From positions 33,004-97,003 of the forward strand of contig QHTB01000127.1 of NCBI GenBank assembly GCA_003220615.1: a stretch of 64,000 nucleotides of DNA, given 5' to 3'. Each line of letters starts with the position of its first letter. The first letter of the stretch is position 1. This DNA comes from Candidatus Rokuibacteriota bacterium. Lineage in GTDB: Bacteria; Methylomirabilota; Methylomirabilia; Rokubacteriales; CSP1-6. Positions 8,690 to 16,098 of the stretch are shown here, one piece after another. The notes beneath the pieces were generated by a model. That model worked only from the letters and a program-made list of their open reading frames with translations. It was not told where the DNA came from and ran no database searches. A program made the position numbers and the translations under genes.

Positions 8690-9624
8690 TGGCATCGTCG
8701 CCGGCGACCGTCGCCGTTGCGCTTCCGCGCCCGCTGCTCTCGCGGCGGGCGCGGGAGCTGGTGACCGGTTACCTCTACCTGCTTCCCGTCGCCATCTGCC
8801 TCGGCGGCACGATCGTGTTTCCCATCCTGAAGGCCATGCACATGAGCCTGTACAACCACGTGCTGATCAAGCCGCACGAGTACCGGTTCATCGGGCTCGG
8901 CAACTACGCGCGACTGCTGCACGACGAGACGTTCTGGCTGACGCTGTGGAACTCCATGGTGTGGGTGTTCGGCTCGGTCATCTTCCAGTTCCTCGGCGGC
9001 TTCGCGGCGGCGTTGCTGCTCCACCAGAGTTTTCGCGGCCGCGCGTTCGTCCGGACGGTCACCTTGCTGCCGTGGATCGTGCCGGGTGTGGTGGTCGCGC
9101 TGGTCTGGGAGTGGCTCTACCAGCCGAACTACGGCGTCATCAACGATCTCCTGCTGCGGCTGGGTTGGCTCAGCGATCGCGTGGCGTGGCTGTCCGATCC
9201 CGCGCTGGCCATGGCTGCGGTCGTCACCACCAACGTGTGGCGAGGCGTGCCGTTCTTCGCGATCATGCTGCTGGCCGGGCTCCAGGCGATTCCCGACGAG
9301 CTCTACGAGGCCGCGCGCGTCGACGGCGCCAGCGTGACCGAGCGCTTCTGGCACATCACGTTGCCGCTCGTGCGCCCCATCATCGTGGTGGCGACGGCCA
9401 CGCGGATCATCTGGACCTTCAACTACGCCGACCTGATCTTCGTGATGACGAGCGGTGGGCCGGCCAACGCCACCCAGATCACGTCGACCTACACGCTGCT
9501 GATGGCGTACTCGAACCTCGACTTCGGCTACGCGGCCACGCTGTCGGTCGTGCTGCTGGTGATCATGATGGTGTTCACCACGCTCTATTTGCGTGTGACG
9601 CGCGGGATCGAGAGCGCGACGTGA
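8689..9624 (+). CDS. ABC transporter permease (MalF-type)
   Basis: Inner-membrane permease of 311 residues with about six hydrophobic helices, starting at the ATG inside TGATG with the binding-protein stop. The ATPase-docking EAA loop reads ELYEAARVDGASVTERFWHITLPLVRP. FIGLGNYARLLHDETFW is the typical MalF-type N-terminal motif. It pairs with the next permease to form the channel of a carbohydrate uptake system. No ATP-binding subunit gene is in this operon, so a shared ATPase encoded elsewhere is probably used. Confidence 0.93.
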   Translation: MASSPATVAVALPRPLLSRRARELVTGYLYLLPVAICLGGTIVFPILKAMHMSLYNHVLIKPHEYRFIGLGNYARLLHDETFWLTLWNSMVWVFGSVIFQFLGGFAAALLLHQSFRGRAFVRTVTLLPWIVPGVVVALVWEWLYQPNYGVINDLLLRLGWLSDRVAWLSDPALAMAAVVTTNVWRGVPFFAIMLLAGLQAIPDELYEAARVDGASVTERFWHITLPLVRPIIVVATATRIIWTFNYADLIFVMTSGGPANATQITSTYTLLMAYSNLDFGYAATLSVVLLVIMMVFTTLYLRVTRGIESAT

Positions 9625-10478
9625 GCCGCGGGCGTGGCAGCCTGGCCGAGCGCGTCCTCGGCGGCCCCGTGCTGTGGCTGGGGCTGGCGCTGCTCACCGC
9701 CTTTGCGCTGGCGCCGTTCGTGTGGGTCTTCCTGACTTCGCTCAAGACGCGCACCGAGCTCTACGCCACGCCGCTCCTGTACCTGCCGCGCACGGCCACC
9801 GTGACCAACTACGTCGACGCGTGGACGTCGAAGCTCACGCCGTTCAGCCGGTTCTTCGCCAACAGCCTGTGGGTGTCGTCGGTGACGATGGTCGCCACCA
9901 CCGCGATCTCCATCCTGGCCGGCTACGCCCTGGCGCGCTTCCGCTTCGGTGGTCGCCAGGTGATCCTGCTCGTGTTCCTGGCCACCCAGATGTTTCCGGC
10001 CGTGCTGCTCATCGCGCCCTTGCTCTCCCAGTGGTACGCGCTCGGGCTGATCGACACCTACCAGGCGCTCATCTATTCGAACTTTTCCTTCACGGTCCCG
10101 TTCACGGTCTGGATGCTGGTCGGCTACTTCGATTCCATCCCGCGCGAGCTGGAGGAGAGCGCGCTCATCGACGGCTGCGGGCGGTTCGCCGCGCTCCTCC
10201 GCGTGGTGCTGCCTCTGGCCGCACCCGGCATCGCGGCCACCGCGATCTTCGCGTTCGTGACGTCGTGGAGCGAGCTGCTCTTCGCCATCACCTTCACGAG
10301 CCAGACCGAGATGCGGACGCTCTCCGCCGGGCTGCTCTTCATGGTCGGCCAGTACGAGATCCAGTGGGGCCAGCTGTCGGCGGGCGTGATGATCTCGACC
10401 GTGCCCGTGGCGATCCTCTTCACCTATCTCCAGCGCCACCTCATCCGCGGCCTGTCGGCCGGAGCGCTGAAGGGTTAG
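9621..10478 (+). CDS. Carbohydrate ABC transporter permease (MalG-type)
   Basis: A 285-residue permease starting at a GTG that overlaps the upstream TGA (GTGA). Six hydrophobic segments are visible, including LWLGLALLTAFALAPFVWVF. The EAA loop reads ELEESALIDGCGRFAALLRVVLPLAAPG and the C-terminus LQRHLIRGLSAGALKG is the classic MalG-type ending. It forms a heterodimeric channel with the preceding permease. Its end overlaps by 4 bp the stop of the convergent MFS gene, marking the end of this operon. Confidence 0.93.
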   Translation: MSRGRGSLAERVLGGPVLWLGLALLTAFALAPFVWVFLTSLKTRTELYATPLLYLPRTATVTNYVDAWTSKLTPFSRFFANSLWVSSVTMVATTAISILAGYALARFRFGGRQVILLVFLATQMFPAVLLIAPLLSQWYALGLIDTYQALIYSNFSFTVPFTVWMLVGYFDSIPRELEESALIDGCGRFAALLRVVLPLAAPGIAATAIFAFVTSWSELLFAITFTSQTEMRTLSAGLLFMVGQYEIQWGQLSAGVMISTVPVAILFTYLQRHLIRGLSAGALKG

Positions 10479-11656
10479 GCGCGAGCTGGAGCGCTGACGG
10501 CGGGGCGGAGCACGAGGCAGAGCGGGATCGTGACGAGCACGACCGTGCTGACGATCCCGAGCGTGGCCGAGACCCCGATCATGTCACCGACGAGGCCGTA
10601 GATCGTCGGTGCCAGCGCCGAAGCGCCCACGCTGAGGGTGTAGTAGAGGCCGTAGGCACGCGATCGGCGCTCGGCCAGCACGAGATCGGCGACGGTGCCG
10701 TAGAGCACCGACGACGTCCCGTTGAGCGCCACGCCCATCGGGAGCAGGGCCACCAGCGCCACCGGGAGCGGCGCGGCGATGATGACGACGATCCCCAGCG
10801 CCGTCGCGGCCTCGGTGAGGATCACGGTTCGAATCACGCCGACGCGGTCGGCGACGAGGCCGCAGAGGAACTTGCCGGCGGCTCCGCCCACGAACAGCAG
10901 GCCCAGCGCGGTGCCGATTCCAGCCACCGTCGAGCCCTTGGCGATGAGCGCGAAGGGCAGGAACGTGATGAAGCCGGTTCGAGTCGAGTTGTCGATCATG
11001 CCGATCGCCGCGAGGGCGCCGAAGCCGCGCGGATCGCGAATGCCCCAGCCGGTGACGCGATCGCCCTGGGCAGCTTCCTCCAGTGTCGCGCTGCCAGCGC
11101 CGAGTCGAACGAGGACGATGAGCAGGGCGCCGGCCACCAGGAGCCCGAGCACGCCGTAAGTGGCGCCGGCCACCCGCCAGCCGACCGCCGCCGCCGCAAA
11201 GGCGACGACGGCCGAGACCGCGGCCTTCCCGACGTCGCCCGAGAAGTTGTACGTGCCGAGCGCGGCCCGGCGGCCGCCGCCCTCGTAGGCTTTCGAGATC
11301 AGCGACGACGACAGCGGGTGTTGCACGCCGGAGCCGAGGCCGGCGGCGAGCAGGATTCCGAGCAGGGGGAGGAAGCCGCCGGCCCACCCCGCCGCGACGA
11401 ATCCGAGCGCGGTGACGGCCGTGCCGGCCACCAGCAACCGGCGCTCGCCCCACCGCTCGGCGAGGAAGCCGGCCGGTATCTGAAAGAGCGCCATGCCGCC
11501 CGTGTACGTGGTCCGGATCACGCCGACCTGGGCGAGGCTCAACCCGAACTCGCTCGCCCACAGCGGCAGGAAGACGTAGAGGATGTCCGAGAAGCCGTCG
11601 TGGACGAAGTGGATGGTGGAGGCGGCGGCCAGCACCGCCCGGGCCCGCGCGATCAC
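10475..11656 (-). CDS. MFS transporter
   Basis: A 393-residue major facilitator with about 12 hydrophobic segments. I chose the GTG at 11656 (VIARARAVLAAASTIHFVHDGFSDILYV), because AGAGGA lies about 9 nt upstream; the frame is open further to 11761. The start FVHDGFSDILYVFLPLW resembles fosmidomycin-resistance-type exporters, but substrate prediction is not safe. It is divergent from a marR gene with a palindrome between them, the usual arrangement for a MarR-controlled efflux pump. Confidence 0.87.
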   Translation of the reverse strand: MIARARAVLAAASTIHFVHDGFSDILYVFLPLWASEFGLSLAQVGVIRTTYTGGMALFQIPAGFLAERWGERRLLVAGTAVTALGFVAAGWAGGFLPLLGILLAAGLGSGVQHPLSSSLISKAYEGGGRRAALGTYNFSGDVGKAAVSAVVAFAAAAVGWRVAGATYGVLGLLVAGALLIVLVRLGAGSATLEEAAQGDRVTGWGIRDPRGFGALAAIGMIDNSTRTGFITFLPFALIAKGSTVAGIGTALGLLFVGGAAGKFLCGLVADRVGVIRTVILTEAATALGIVVIIAAPLPVALVALLPMGVALNGTSSVLYGTVADLVLAERRSRAYGLYYTLSVGASALAPTIYGLVGDMIGVSATLGIVSTVVLVTIPLCLVLRPAVSAPARA

Positions 11657-11762
11657 GGAGCGATCATCCTCTAGGCGTGACGACCGTTCAAGCCAGGCAG
11701 GACGACCATTCGAGACGGGGGGCCGGGTGACAAAAGTGCCGACTGAAAAAAGGTACAACACG

Positions 11763-11783
11763 TTATATCGCCCGGCGATATAA
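11763..11783. promoter_or_regulatory. Perfect 10-bp-arm palindrome, candidate MarR operator
   Basis: TTATATCGCC-C-GGCGATATAA: perfect 10-nt arms around one central base, 10 nt before the marR ATG and about 107 nt before the MFS start. The size and symmetry fit a MarR dimer site, and its position would occlude the marR promoter or ribosome site. An AT-rich block in a GC-rich genome makes chance formation unlikely. Confidence 0.75.
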
Positions 11784-11793
11784 TCGTGTACGT

Positions 11794-12282
11794 ATGGCGG
11801 TCACGAGACGGGAGGCGGGCGCGGCGTCGCCGGTCGACTACGAAACCCTGGCCGAGCTGCGCTACCAGATCCGGCTCTTCATGCGGCGACGGGAAGAGGC
11901 AGCCCGCGCGGCCGGCATCGAGCCTCAACAGTATCTCCTGCTGCTGCAGCTCAAGGGCTTGGAAGACCGCGGGCCCACCACGGTCGGGGCCCTGGCGGAA
12001 CGGCTCCAGATTCGCCACCACAGCGCCGTCGAGCTCGTAGACCGCCTGGTCGAGCGAGACATGGTCGCGCGCCGGCGCGACAGCCTTGACCGGCGGGAAG
12101 TCTCGGTGACGCTACGCCCGGCCGGCGAAGCGGTGTTGCGGAAGCTCGCGCTGTATTCGATGGAGGAGCTGAGGACCGAGGGCCCGGAGCTGGTGCGAGT
12201 CCTCCGGCAGTTGATGCCGGGACGGGGCCGGGCCCGTCGAGAGCAACGGACAGCACGAACTGGAGGCGGAGGAACGCAATGA
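11794..12282 (+). CDS. MarR family transcriptional regulator
   Basis: A 162-residue winged-helix regulator. The core is LRYQIRLFMRRREEAARAAGIEPQQYLLLLQLKG, then the recognition helix region TVGALAERLQIRHHSAVELVDRLVERDMVARRRDSLDRREVSVTLRPAG, with the Asp-Arg wing typical of MarR proteins. It probably represses itself and the divergent MFS exporter through the palindrome at 11763-11783 and releases DNA on binding a small, often phenolic, ligand. Its stop overlaps the Pal lipoprotein start (ATGA), so a cell-envelope protein may be under the same control. Confidence 0.9.
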   Translation: MAVTRREAGAASPVDYETLAELRYQIRLFMRRREEAARAAGIEPQQYLLLLQLKGLEDRGPTTVGALAERLQIRHHSAVELVDRLVERDMVARRRDSLDRREVSVTLRPAGEAVLRKLALYSMEELRTEGPELVRVLRQLMPGRGRARREQRTARTGGGGTQ

Positions 12283-12863
12283 CAACGCGATTCATGGTAG
12301 TGCCCGCGATGCTCCTGATGCTGATCGCCGCCGGCTGCGCGAAGCGGCCGGCGACGTCGATGGCGTCGGCGCCGGCGCCGGGTGGCGCCGCCAGCCTCAG
12401 CAGTGGAACCGGAAGCGCTCCCGGCGGTGGAAGCGTGAGCAATACCAGCAGCCCGAGCGGGAGCAGCGCCGTCAACCGGGCCGTGTCGTCGACGGCCCGC
12501 CCGCAGCCCGGCACGTTCCGAGCGACCACCGAACTGAAGGACGTCCACTTCGACTTCGACAAGTACGACATCCGGCCGAGCGATACGAAGATGCTCGACG
12601 CCAACGCGGCGTGGCTGAAGAGCAACAGCACGATTCTGGTGCTCATCGAGGGCCACTGCGACGAGCGAGGCACCAACGAGTACAACCTGGCGCTCGGCGA
12701 GCGCCGAGCCAAGGCGACGATGAATTATCTCGTCAGCCAGGGTGTGGCGCAGAACCGCGTGAGCATCATCTCCTACGGTGAGGAGCGGCCGGTCTGCACC
12801 GATCACGACGAAGCCTGCTGGGCCAAGAACCGCCGCGCTCACTTCCTCGTCAAACCGGAGTAA
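12279..12863 (+). CDS. pal: Peptidoglycan-associated lipoprotein (OmpA/Pal domain)
   Basis: A 194-residue outer-membrane lipoprotein. The signal peptide ends in a lipobox (LIAAGC, Cys about residue 23), followed by a Ser/Gly/Ala linker and an OmpA-like domain: VHFDFDKYDIRP, LIEGHCDERGTNEYNLALGERRA, RVSIISYGEERPVC. These are the hallmarks of Pal, which binds peptidoglycan and normally works with Tol proteins. No tol genes are nearby, so this may be a stand-alone paralogue. GGAGGAACGCA before the ATG is a good ribosome site. The start overlaps the marR stop. Confidence 0.9.
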   Translation: MTTRFMVVPAMLLMLIAAGCAKRPATSMASAPAPGGAASLSSGTGSAPGGGSVSNTSSPSGSSAVNRAVSSTARPQPGTFRATTELKDVHFDFDKYDIRPSDTKMLDANAAWLKSNSTILVLIEGHCDERGTNEYNLALGERRAKATMNYLVSQGVAQNRVSIISYGEERPVCTDHDEACWAKNRRAHFLVKPE

Positions 12864-12935
12864 CGCTCGCGCGTCCGGGGTGCGCCGTCGTCGGGTCGAG
12901 TAGAATACCGGCGTCGGTGCACCACGGAGGCGGCC

Positions 12936-13562
12936 ATGACCATCAGCATCACGCGCGTCTACACCCGTCTGGGTGACAAGGGCGACACCGGCCTCGTCGG
13001 CGGCCGGCGTGTGCCGAAGGACTCTCCACGCATCGAGGCGTACGGGACCGTCGACGAGCTGAATGCGATCGTCGGGCTCGTCCGGACGTTCAACGAGGAG
13101 CGCCTCGACCAGGGCGAACACCATCGCTGGCTCGACGAAGTCCTCCGCAAGATCCAGAACGAGCTGTTCGATCTCGGCAGCGAGCTGGCCACGCCGCCGG
13201 GCGCCGAGTACGAAGGCATGTTCAAGCTCGGTGAGACCGAGGTCACGGCCCTCGAGCGTCTGATGGATCACTGCCAGCAGGACCTCGAGCCGCTCCGCTC
13301 GTTCACGCTGCCCGGAGGTGGGCGCATCAACGCCTTTCTGCACCAGGCTCGAACCGTCTGCCGCCGAGCCGAGCGGCGGGTCCTCGAGCTGTCGCGGGTG
13401 GAGCCGCTCGGAGAGTGGCCGCTGCGCTACGTCAACCGGCTGAGCGACACCTTCTTCGTGCTCGGCCGCTGGGTCGCCAAGCACATGGGCGAACGAGAAT
13501 ATCTCTGGGAGCGCGCGCTCCAGGGCGACCGTCGCCCCAAGACGAGGAAAAAGCCTGAGTGA
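12936..13562 (+). CDS. Cob(I)yrinic acid a,c-diamide adenosyltransferase (PduO-type)
   Basis: A 208-residue corrinoid adenosyltransferase that moves the 5'-deoxyadenosyl group of ATP to cob(I)alamin. The ATP-binding N-terminus TRVYTRLGDKGDTGLVGG is the diagnostic PduO signature, followed by RIEAYGTVDELNAIVGLVR and the late LPGGGRINAFLHQARTVCRRAERR block. GGAGG lies 5 nt before the ATG. It overlaps the next gene by GTGA. No cobalamin-dependent enzyme is adjacent, so it is probably a general cofactor-salvage gene. Confidence 0.95.
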   Translation: MTISITRVYTRLGDKGDTGLVGGRRVPKDSPRIEAYGTVDELNAIVGLVRTFNEERLDQGEHHRWLDEVLRKIQNELFDLGSELATPPGAEYEGMFKLGETEVTALERLMDHCQQDLEPLRSFTLPGGGRINAFLHQARTVCRRAERRVLELSRVEPLGEWPLRYVNRLSDTFFVLGRWVAKHMGEREYLWERALQGDRRPKTRKKPE

Positions 13563-13954
13563 CCAGCGTCGGCCGGATCCTGATCGAGCTGCTCAAGGAG
13601 TACGGACCGCTGTGCGAACCGTGCCTGTCGCATCACGTCCGGATGCCGGTCGCCCGGGTGACCGTGGTGCTCAACCGGCTTCGCCAGTCGGTCGCCGTGA
13701 GGATCGATCACGATCAGTGTCTCCGGTGTGCGGAATTCACCCAGACGTTCGCCCTGGTCAAGACCCACGAGGACGCCGATGTGGTGACTCGCACCGCCCC
13801 GGCGTCGGTCCGCCGGGAAGACGATCCCGTCTGCCCCGTGTGCCTCAAGACCATCGAGCCGAAACATGCGGTGACGGTCGACCACGGTGAGGTCGTGCAC
13901 GCCGATTGCTGGGGCAAGAAGCCCGTGCGGCGTGATCCGATCCGCCGATTCTGA
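13559..13954 (+). CDS. Hypothetical protein, winged-helix-like N-terminus and Cys-rich C-terminus
   Basis: A 131-residue protein overlapping the adenosyltransferase stop by GTGA. Residues 1-50 (ILIELLKEYGPLCEPCLSHHVRMPVARVTVVLNRLRQ) look like a small helix-turn-helix. Three pairs of cysteines (CEPC, CLRC, CPVC) plus the ending HADCW suggest two zinc sites. This could be a zinc-bound DNA- or RNA-binding regulator. I do not recognise a named family. Codon use and the translational coupling support it being real. Confidence 0.7.
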   Translation: MTSVGRILIELLKEYGPLCEPCLSHHVRMPVARVTVVLNRLRQSVAVRIDHDQCLRCAEFTQTFALVKTHEDADVVTRTAPASVRREDDPVCPVCLKTIEPKHAVTVDHGEVVHADCWGKKPVRRDPIRRF

Positions 13955-13994
13955 GGATCCCGCCGGGCGGGGAGGCGCGCGGCCTCCGGGTGAG

Positions 13995-15260
13995 TCAGAG
14001 CGCGCGCAGGAAGGCGATCAGGTCGGCTCGCTCCGCCGCCGTGAACCCGATCGAGAACCGCCGGTCGTAGAACTCCACCACGTCTTCGAGCGTGGCCGCC
14101 GAGCCGTTGTGGAAGTACGGCGCCCGGGCGGCCAGGGCGCGCAGCGTCGGGACCTTGAACTTGCCGACGTCCTCACACCGGCCGGTGACGAGTGCGCGGC
14201 CCGGATCCGTCGTCCGCAGCACGCCGCCGGCCTTCGCGCAGCGCAGCGTGTAGACGGGCATGTCGGGGGTCCGTAACCCGGCGTCGCTCAGGCCGAGGCT
14301 CACGAACACGCCGCTCGAGTTGCTGCCGGCATTGGGCGCGTCGTGACACGAGCTGCAGGACACGCCGCGCGGGCGGAAGGCACGATGGTTGAAGATGGCC
14401 TCGCCGCGTGCAATGGCCTGGCGACCCGGCGCGAGTCGTCCGCGGGCGTTCGCCCACGGCGTGAACAGTGAGAAGACGGCGCGGTCAGCGCTCGCTCCGG
14501 CGTTGATGCCGGGATGGAACGGCTGATCGGTGAGGGAGCGCGGCCCGCCCCGTGCGCCGTCGGCGTCGAGCGCTCCCGCCGAATTGTCCGAGATCTGCGC
14601 CGTGTAGAGCCCGGACTCCAGGCTGACGATCCTGGCGCGCTCGTCGGCCGTGAGCGGGCGCGCGGACAGGGCGTGATCGCGCGCTGCGCCGTCGGCCTGG
14701 GCGTCGAGCGCCAGCTCGCGCCCGTCCCACATGATGCTCGCGCCGAAGCGAAGATTCGTCGTGGGCAGGGGACGGCGGAAGATGGAGAGCTCACTGGCCG
14801 TGGCGTAGCCGTAGGGATCGTCGATCGCATCGACGCTGAACTCGGCATCGGCCGGGACCGATAGCCCGACGCGGATCAAGCCGCGCTCCAGGAGCAATCG
14901 ATACGCGCTGCGGCGCGCCTCGACGGTCGAGACGTCGGCGCGTGGCGAGACGGAGCCGTCGTTGGTACGGAAGAGCGGATCCAGGCCCTCACTGGTCTCG
15001 AAGCGCGCTCGAGCGCCCGCGGGCGTGATCGTCCAGCCTTCGGCCGGGTCGTGACAGGAGACGCACGCGCGCCCATTGCGTCCCACGCTCTGAAAAAAGG
15101 GATTTGCCGGGTCGATGACCCCGCCGGTCGAGACGGTTGCGATCACACCCGACGCGTTGGCGTCGCGAAGAACGGTTTGCGGAGCCGCGTGGTGGGCATG
15201 AGCCACGGCCGCTACCAGCAGGAGCACCGCCAGCACCAGACGGAGAAACACCCCATGCAT
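13995..15260 (-). CDS. Di-haem cytochrome c peroxidase-like protein
   Basis: A 421-residue secreted protein with a clear signal peptide (MHGVFLRLVLAVLLLVAAVAHA). Two c-type haem sites are present, CVSCH near residue 60 and CSSCH in the second half. The C-terminal block KVPTLRALAARAPYFHNGSAATLEDVVEFYDRRF is the family signature of cytochrome c peroxidase/MauG-type proteins. It probably works in the periplasm on peroxide or as an electron-transfer oxidase. Because MauG-type paralogues share the fold, peroxidase activity itself is not certain. It is transcribed away from the hcr cluster. Confidence 0.85.
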   Translation of the reverse strand: MHGVFLRLVLAVLLLVAAVAHAHHAAPQTVLRDANASGVIATVSTGGVIDPANPFFQSVGRNGRACVSCHDPAEGWTITPAGARARFETSEGLDPLFRTNDGSVSPRADVSTVEARRSAYRLLLERGLIRVGLSVPADAEFSVDAIDDPYGYATASELSIFRRPLPTTNLRFGASIMWDGRELALDAQADGAARDHALSARPLTADERARIVSLESGLYTAQISDNSAGALDADGARGGPRSLTDQPFHPGINAGASADRAVFSLFTPWANARGRLAPGRQAIARGEAIFNHRAFRPRGVSCSSCHDAPNAGSNSSGVFVSLGLSDAGLRTPDMPVYTLRCAKAGGVLRTTDPGRALVTGRCEDVGKFKVPTLRALAARAPYFHNGSAATLEDVVEFYDRRFSIGFTAAERADLIAFLRAL

Positions 15261-15396
15261 ATGTGCAACGCGGGTGCCGAACGCAGATTCGCCGACTTCG
15301 GCCCCGGCGTGCGCAACAGATTCGCCGACCTGGGCGCTCCGCTACCGAGCGCCGCCGATCGAACACGGCGTCACGCCGGAGGCCGACGGCCGCCTG

Positions 15397-15474
15397 TTAA
15401 CCGTGGTTGATCAGCCAGACCAGGATGAGGATCGTCGCCGGGACGCCGAGGAGCCACGCAAGGATGTATGGCAT
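15397..15474 (-). CDS. Small hydrophobic peptide, 25 aa
   Basis: Encodes MPYILAWLLGVPATILILVW followed by LINHG and TAA. It forms a single transmembrane helix. The support is an unusually good ribosome site: GGAGGAGGTGA lies 6 nt before the ATG, matching the anti-Shine-Dalgarno almost completely. Peptides of this MPY...WLLGVP type are familiar as tiny conserved membrane ORFs, though I cannot name a function. It sits between the cytochrome gene and the divergent hcr promoter. Confidence 0.7.
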   Translation of the reverse strand: MPYILAWLLGVPATILILVWLINHG

Positions 15475-15542
15475 TCGTGCTCACCTCCTCCGGCCTGCAG
15501 CAATTGCAAGTGGGTGGCCATCAGCCGGGCCTCGCGAATCCC

Positions 15543-15591
15543 TTGACGGACTGGTTCAGTATTTTTAAACTCCCATTAAGCAGTGCTTAAT
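15543..15591 (+). promoter_or_regulatory. Candidate sigma-70 promoter with operator palindrome upstream of hcrC
   Basis: TTGACG (15543-15548), 17-nt spacing, TAAACT (15566-15571; 4 of 6 consensus). Just downstream, at the expected transcription start, is the palindrome ATTAAGCA-G-TGCTTAAT (15575-15591) with perfect 8-nt arms. A repressor here would block the hcr/box operon. Candidates are the XRE-cupin protein encoded at 19665 or an unlinked MarR-type protein. The local AT-richness contrasts with the GC-rich surroundings. Confidence 0.65.
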
Positions 15592-15621
15592 TCCGACCGT
15601 CCCCGTGGGGGTGGAGCTCGG

Positions 15622-16098
15622 ATGAAGGTCCGCATGGCGCTGACGGTCAACGGCGAGAGCCGCGACGTCCTGGCTCCCGTCCACAAGACGTTGCTCGAGG
15701 TCCTCCGCGAGGATCTCGGGTTGACGGGGACGAAGCACGGCTGCGAGCTCGGGGAGTGCGGCACGTGCACCGTGCTGGTGGACGGCGAGCCCGTGCTGTC
15801 CTGCCTCGCGCTGCCAATCGCAATCGAGGGGCGACAGATCACGACGGTCGAGGGCATGGCCGAGGGCGGCGAGCTCCATCCACTGCAACAGGCGTTCGCC
15901 GAGCTCGGGGCGGCTCAGTGTGGTTACTGCACGCCCGGCATCCTGCTCACCGCGCAGGCGTTGCTCGACGAGACGCCGACCCCGACGCGCGACGAGATCA
16001 AGGAGGCGCTGGCCGGCAACCTCTGCCGCTGCACCGGCTACACGAAGATCCTCGACGCCGTCGAGCTGGCCTCGATGCGCATGGGGGCACGGAAGTGA
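15622..16098 (+). CDS. hcrC: 4-hydroxybenzoyl-CoA reductase, [2Fe-2S] gamma subunit
   Basis: A 158-residue xanthine-oxidase-family iron-sulfur subunit. Plant-ferredoxin-type cluster: CELGECGTC then SC; second helical-domain cluster: CGYCTPG and CRCTGY. It passes electrons between the FAD/[4Fe-4S] subunit and the molybdopterin subunit. The identity as HcrC rather than a generic CoxS protein comes from the neighbours, especially the [4Fe-4S] insert in the beta subunit and the benzoyl-CoA genes. It overlaps hcrA by GTGA. It is likely the first gene of the operon controlled at 15543-15591. Confidence 0.85.
   Translation: MKVRMALTVNGESRDVLAPVHKTLLEVLREDLGLTGTKHGCELGECGTCTVLVDGEPVLSCLALPIAIEGRQITTVEGMAEGGELHPLQQAFAELGAAQCGYCTPGILLTAQALLDETPTPTRDEIKEALAGNLCRCTGYTKILDAVELASMRMGARK

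Noticed and set aside
9674..11674. 666-codon plus-strand open frame across a permease and the MFS gene
   Set aside because: Overlaps two membrane proteins with clear hydrophobic segments and has none itself.
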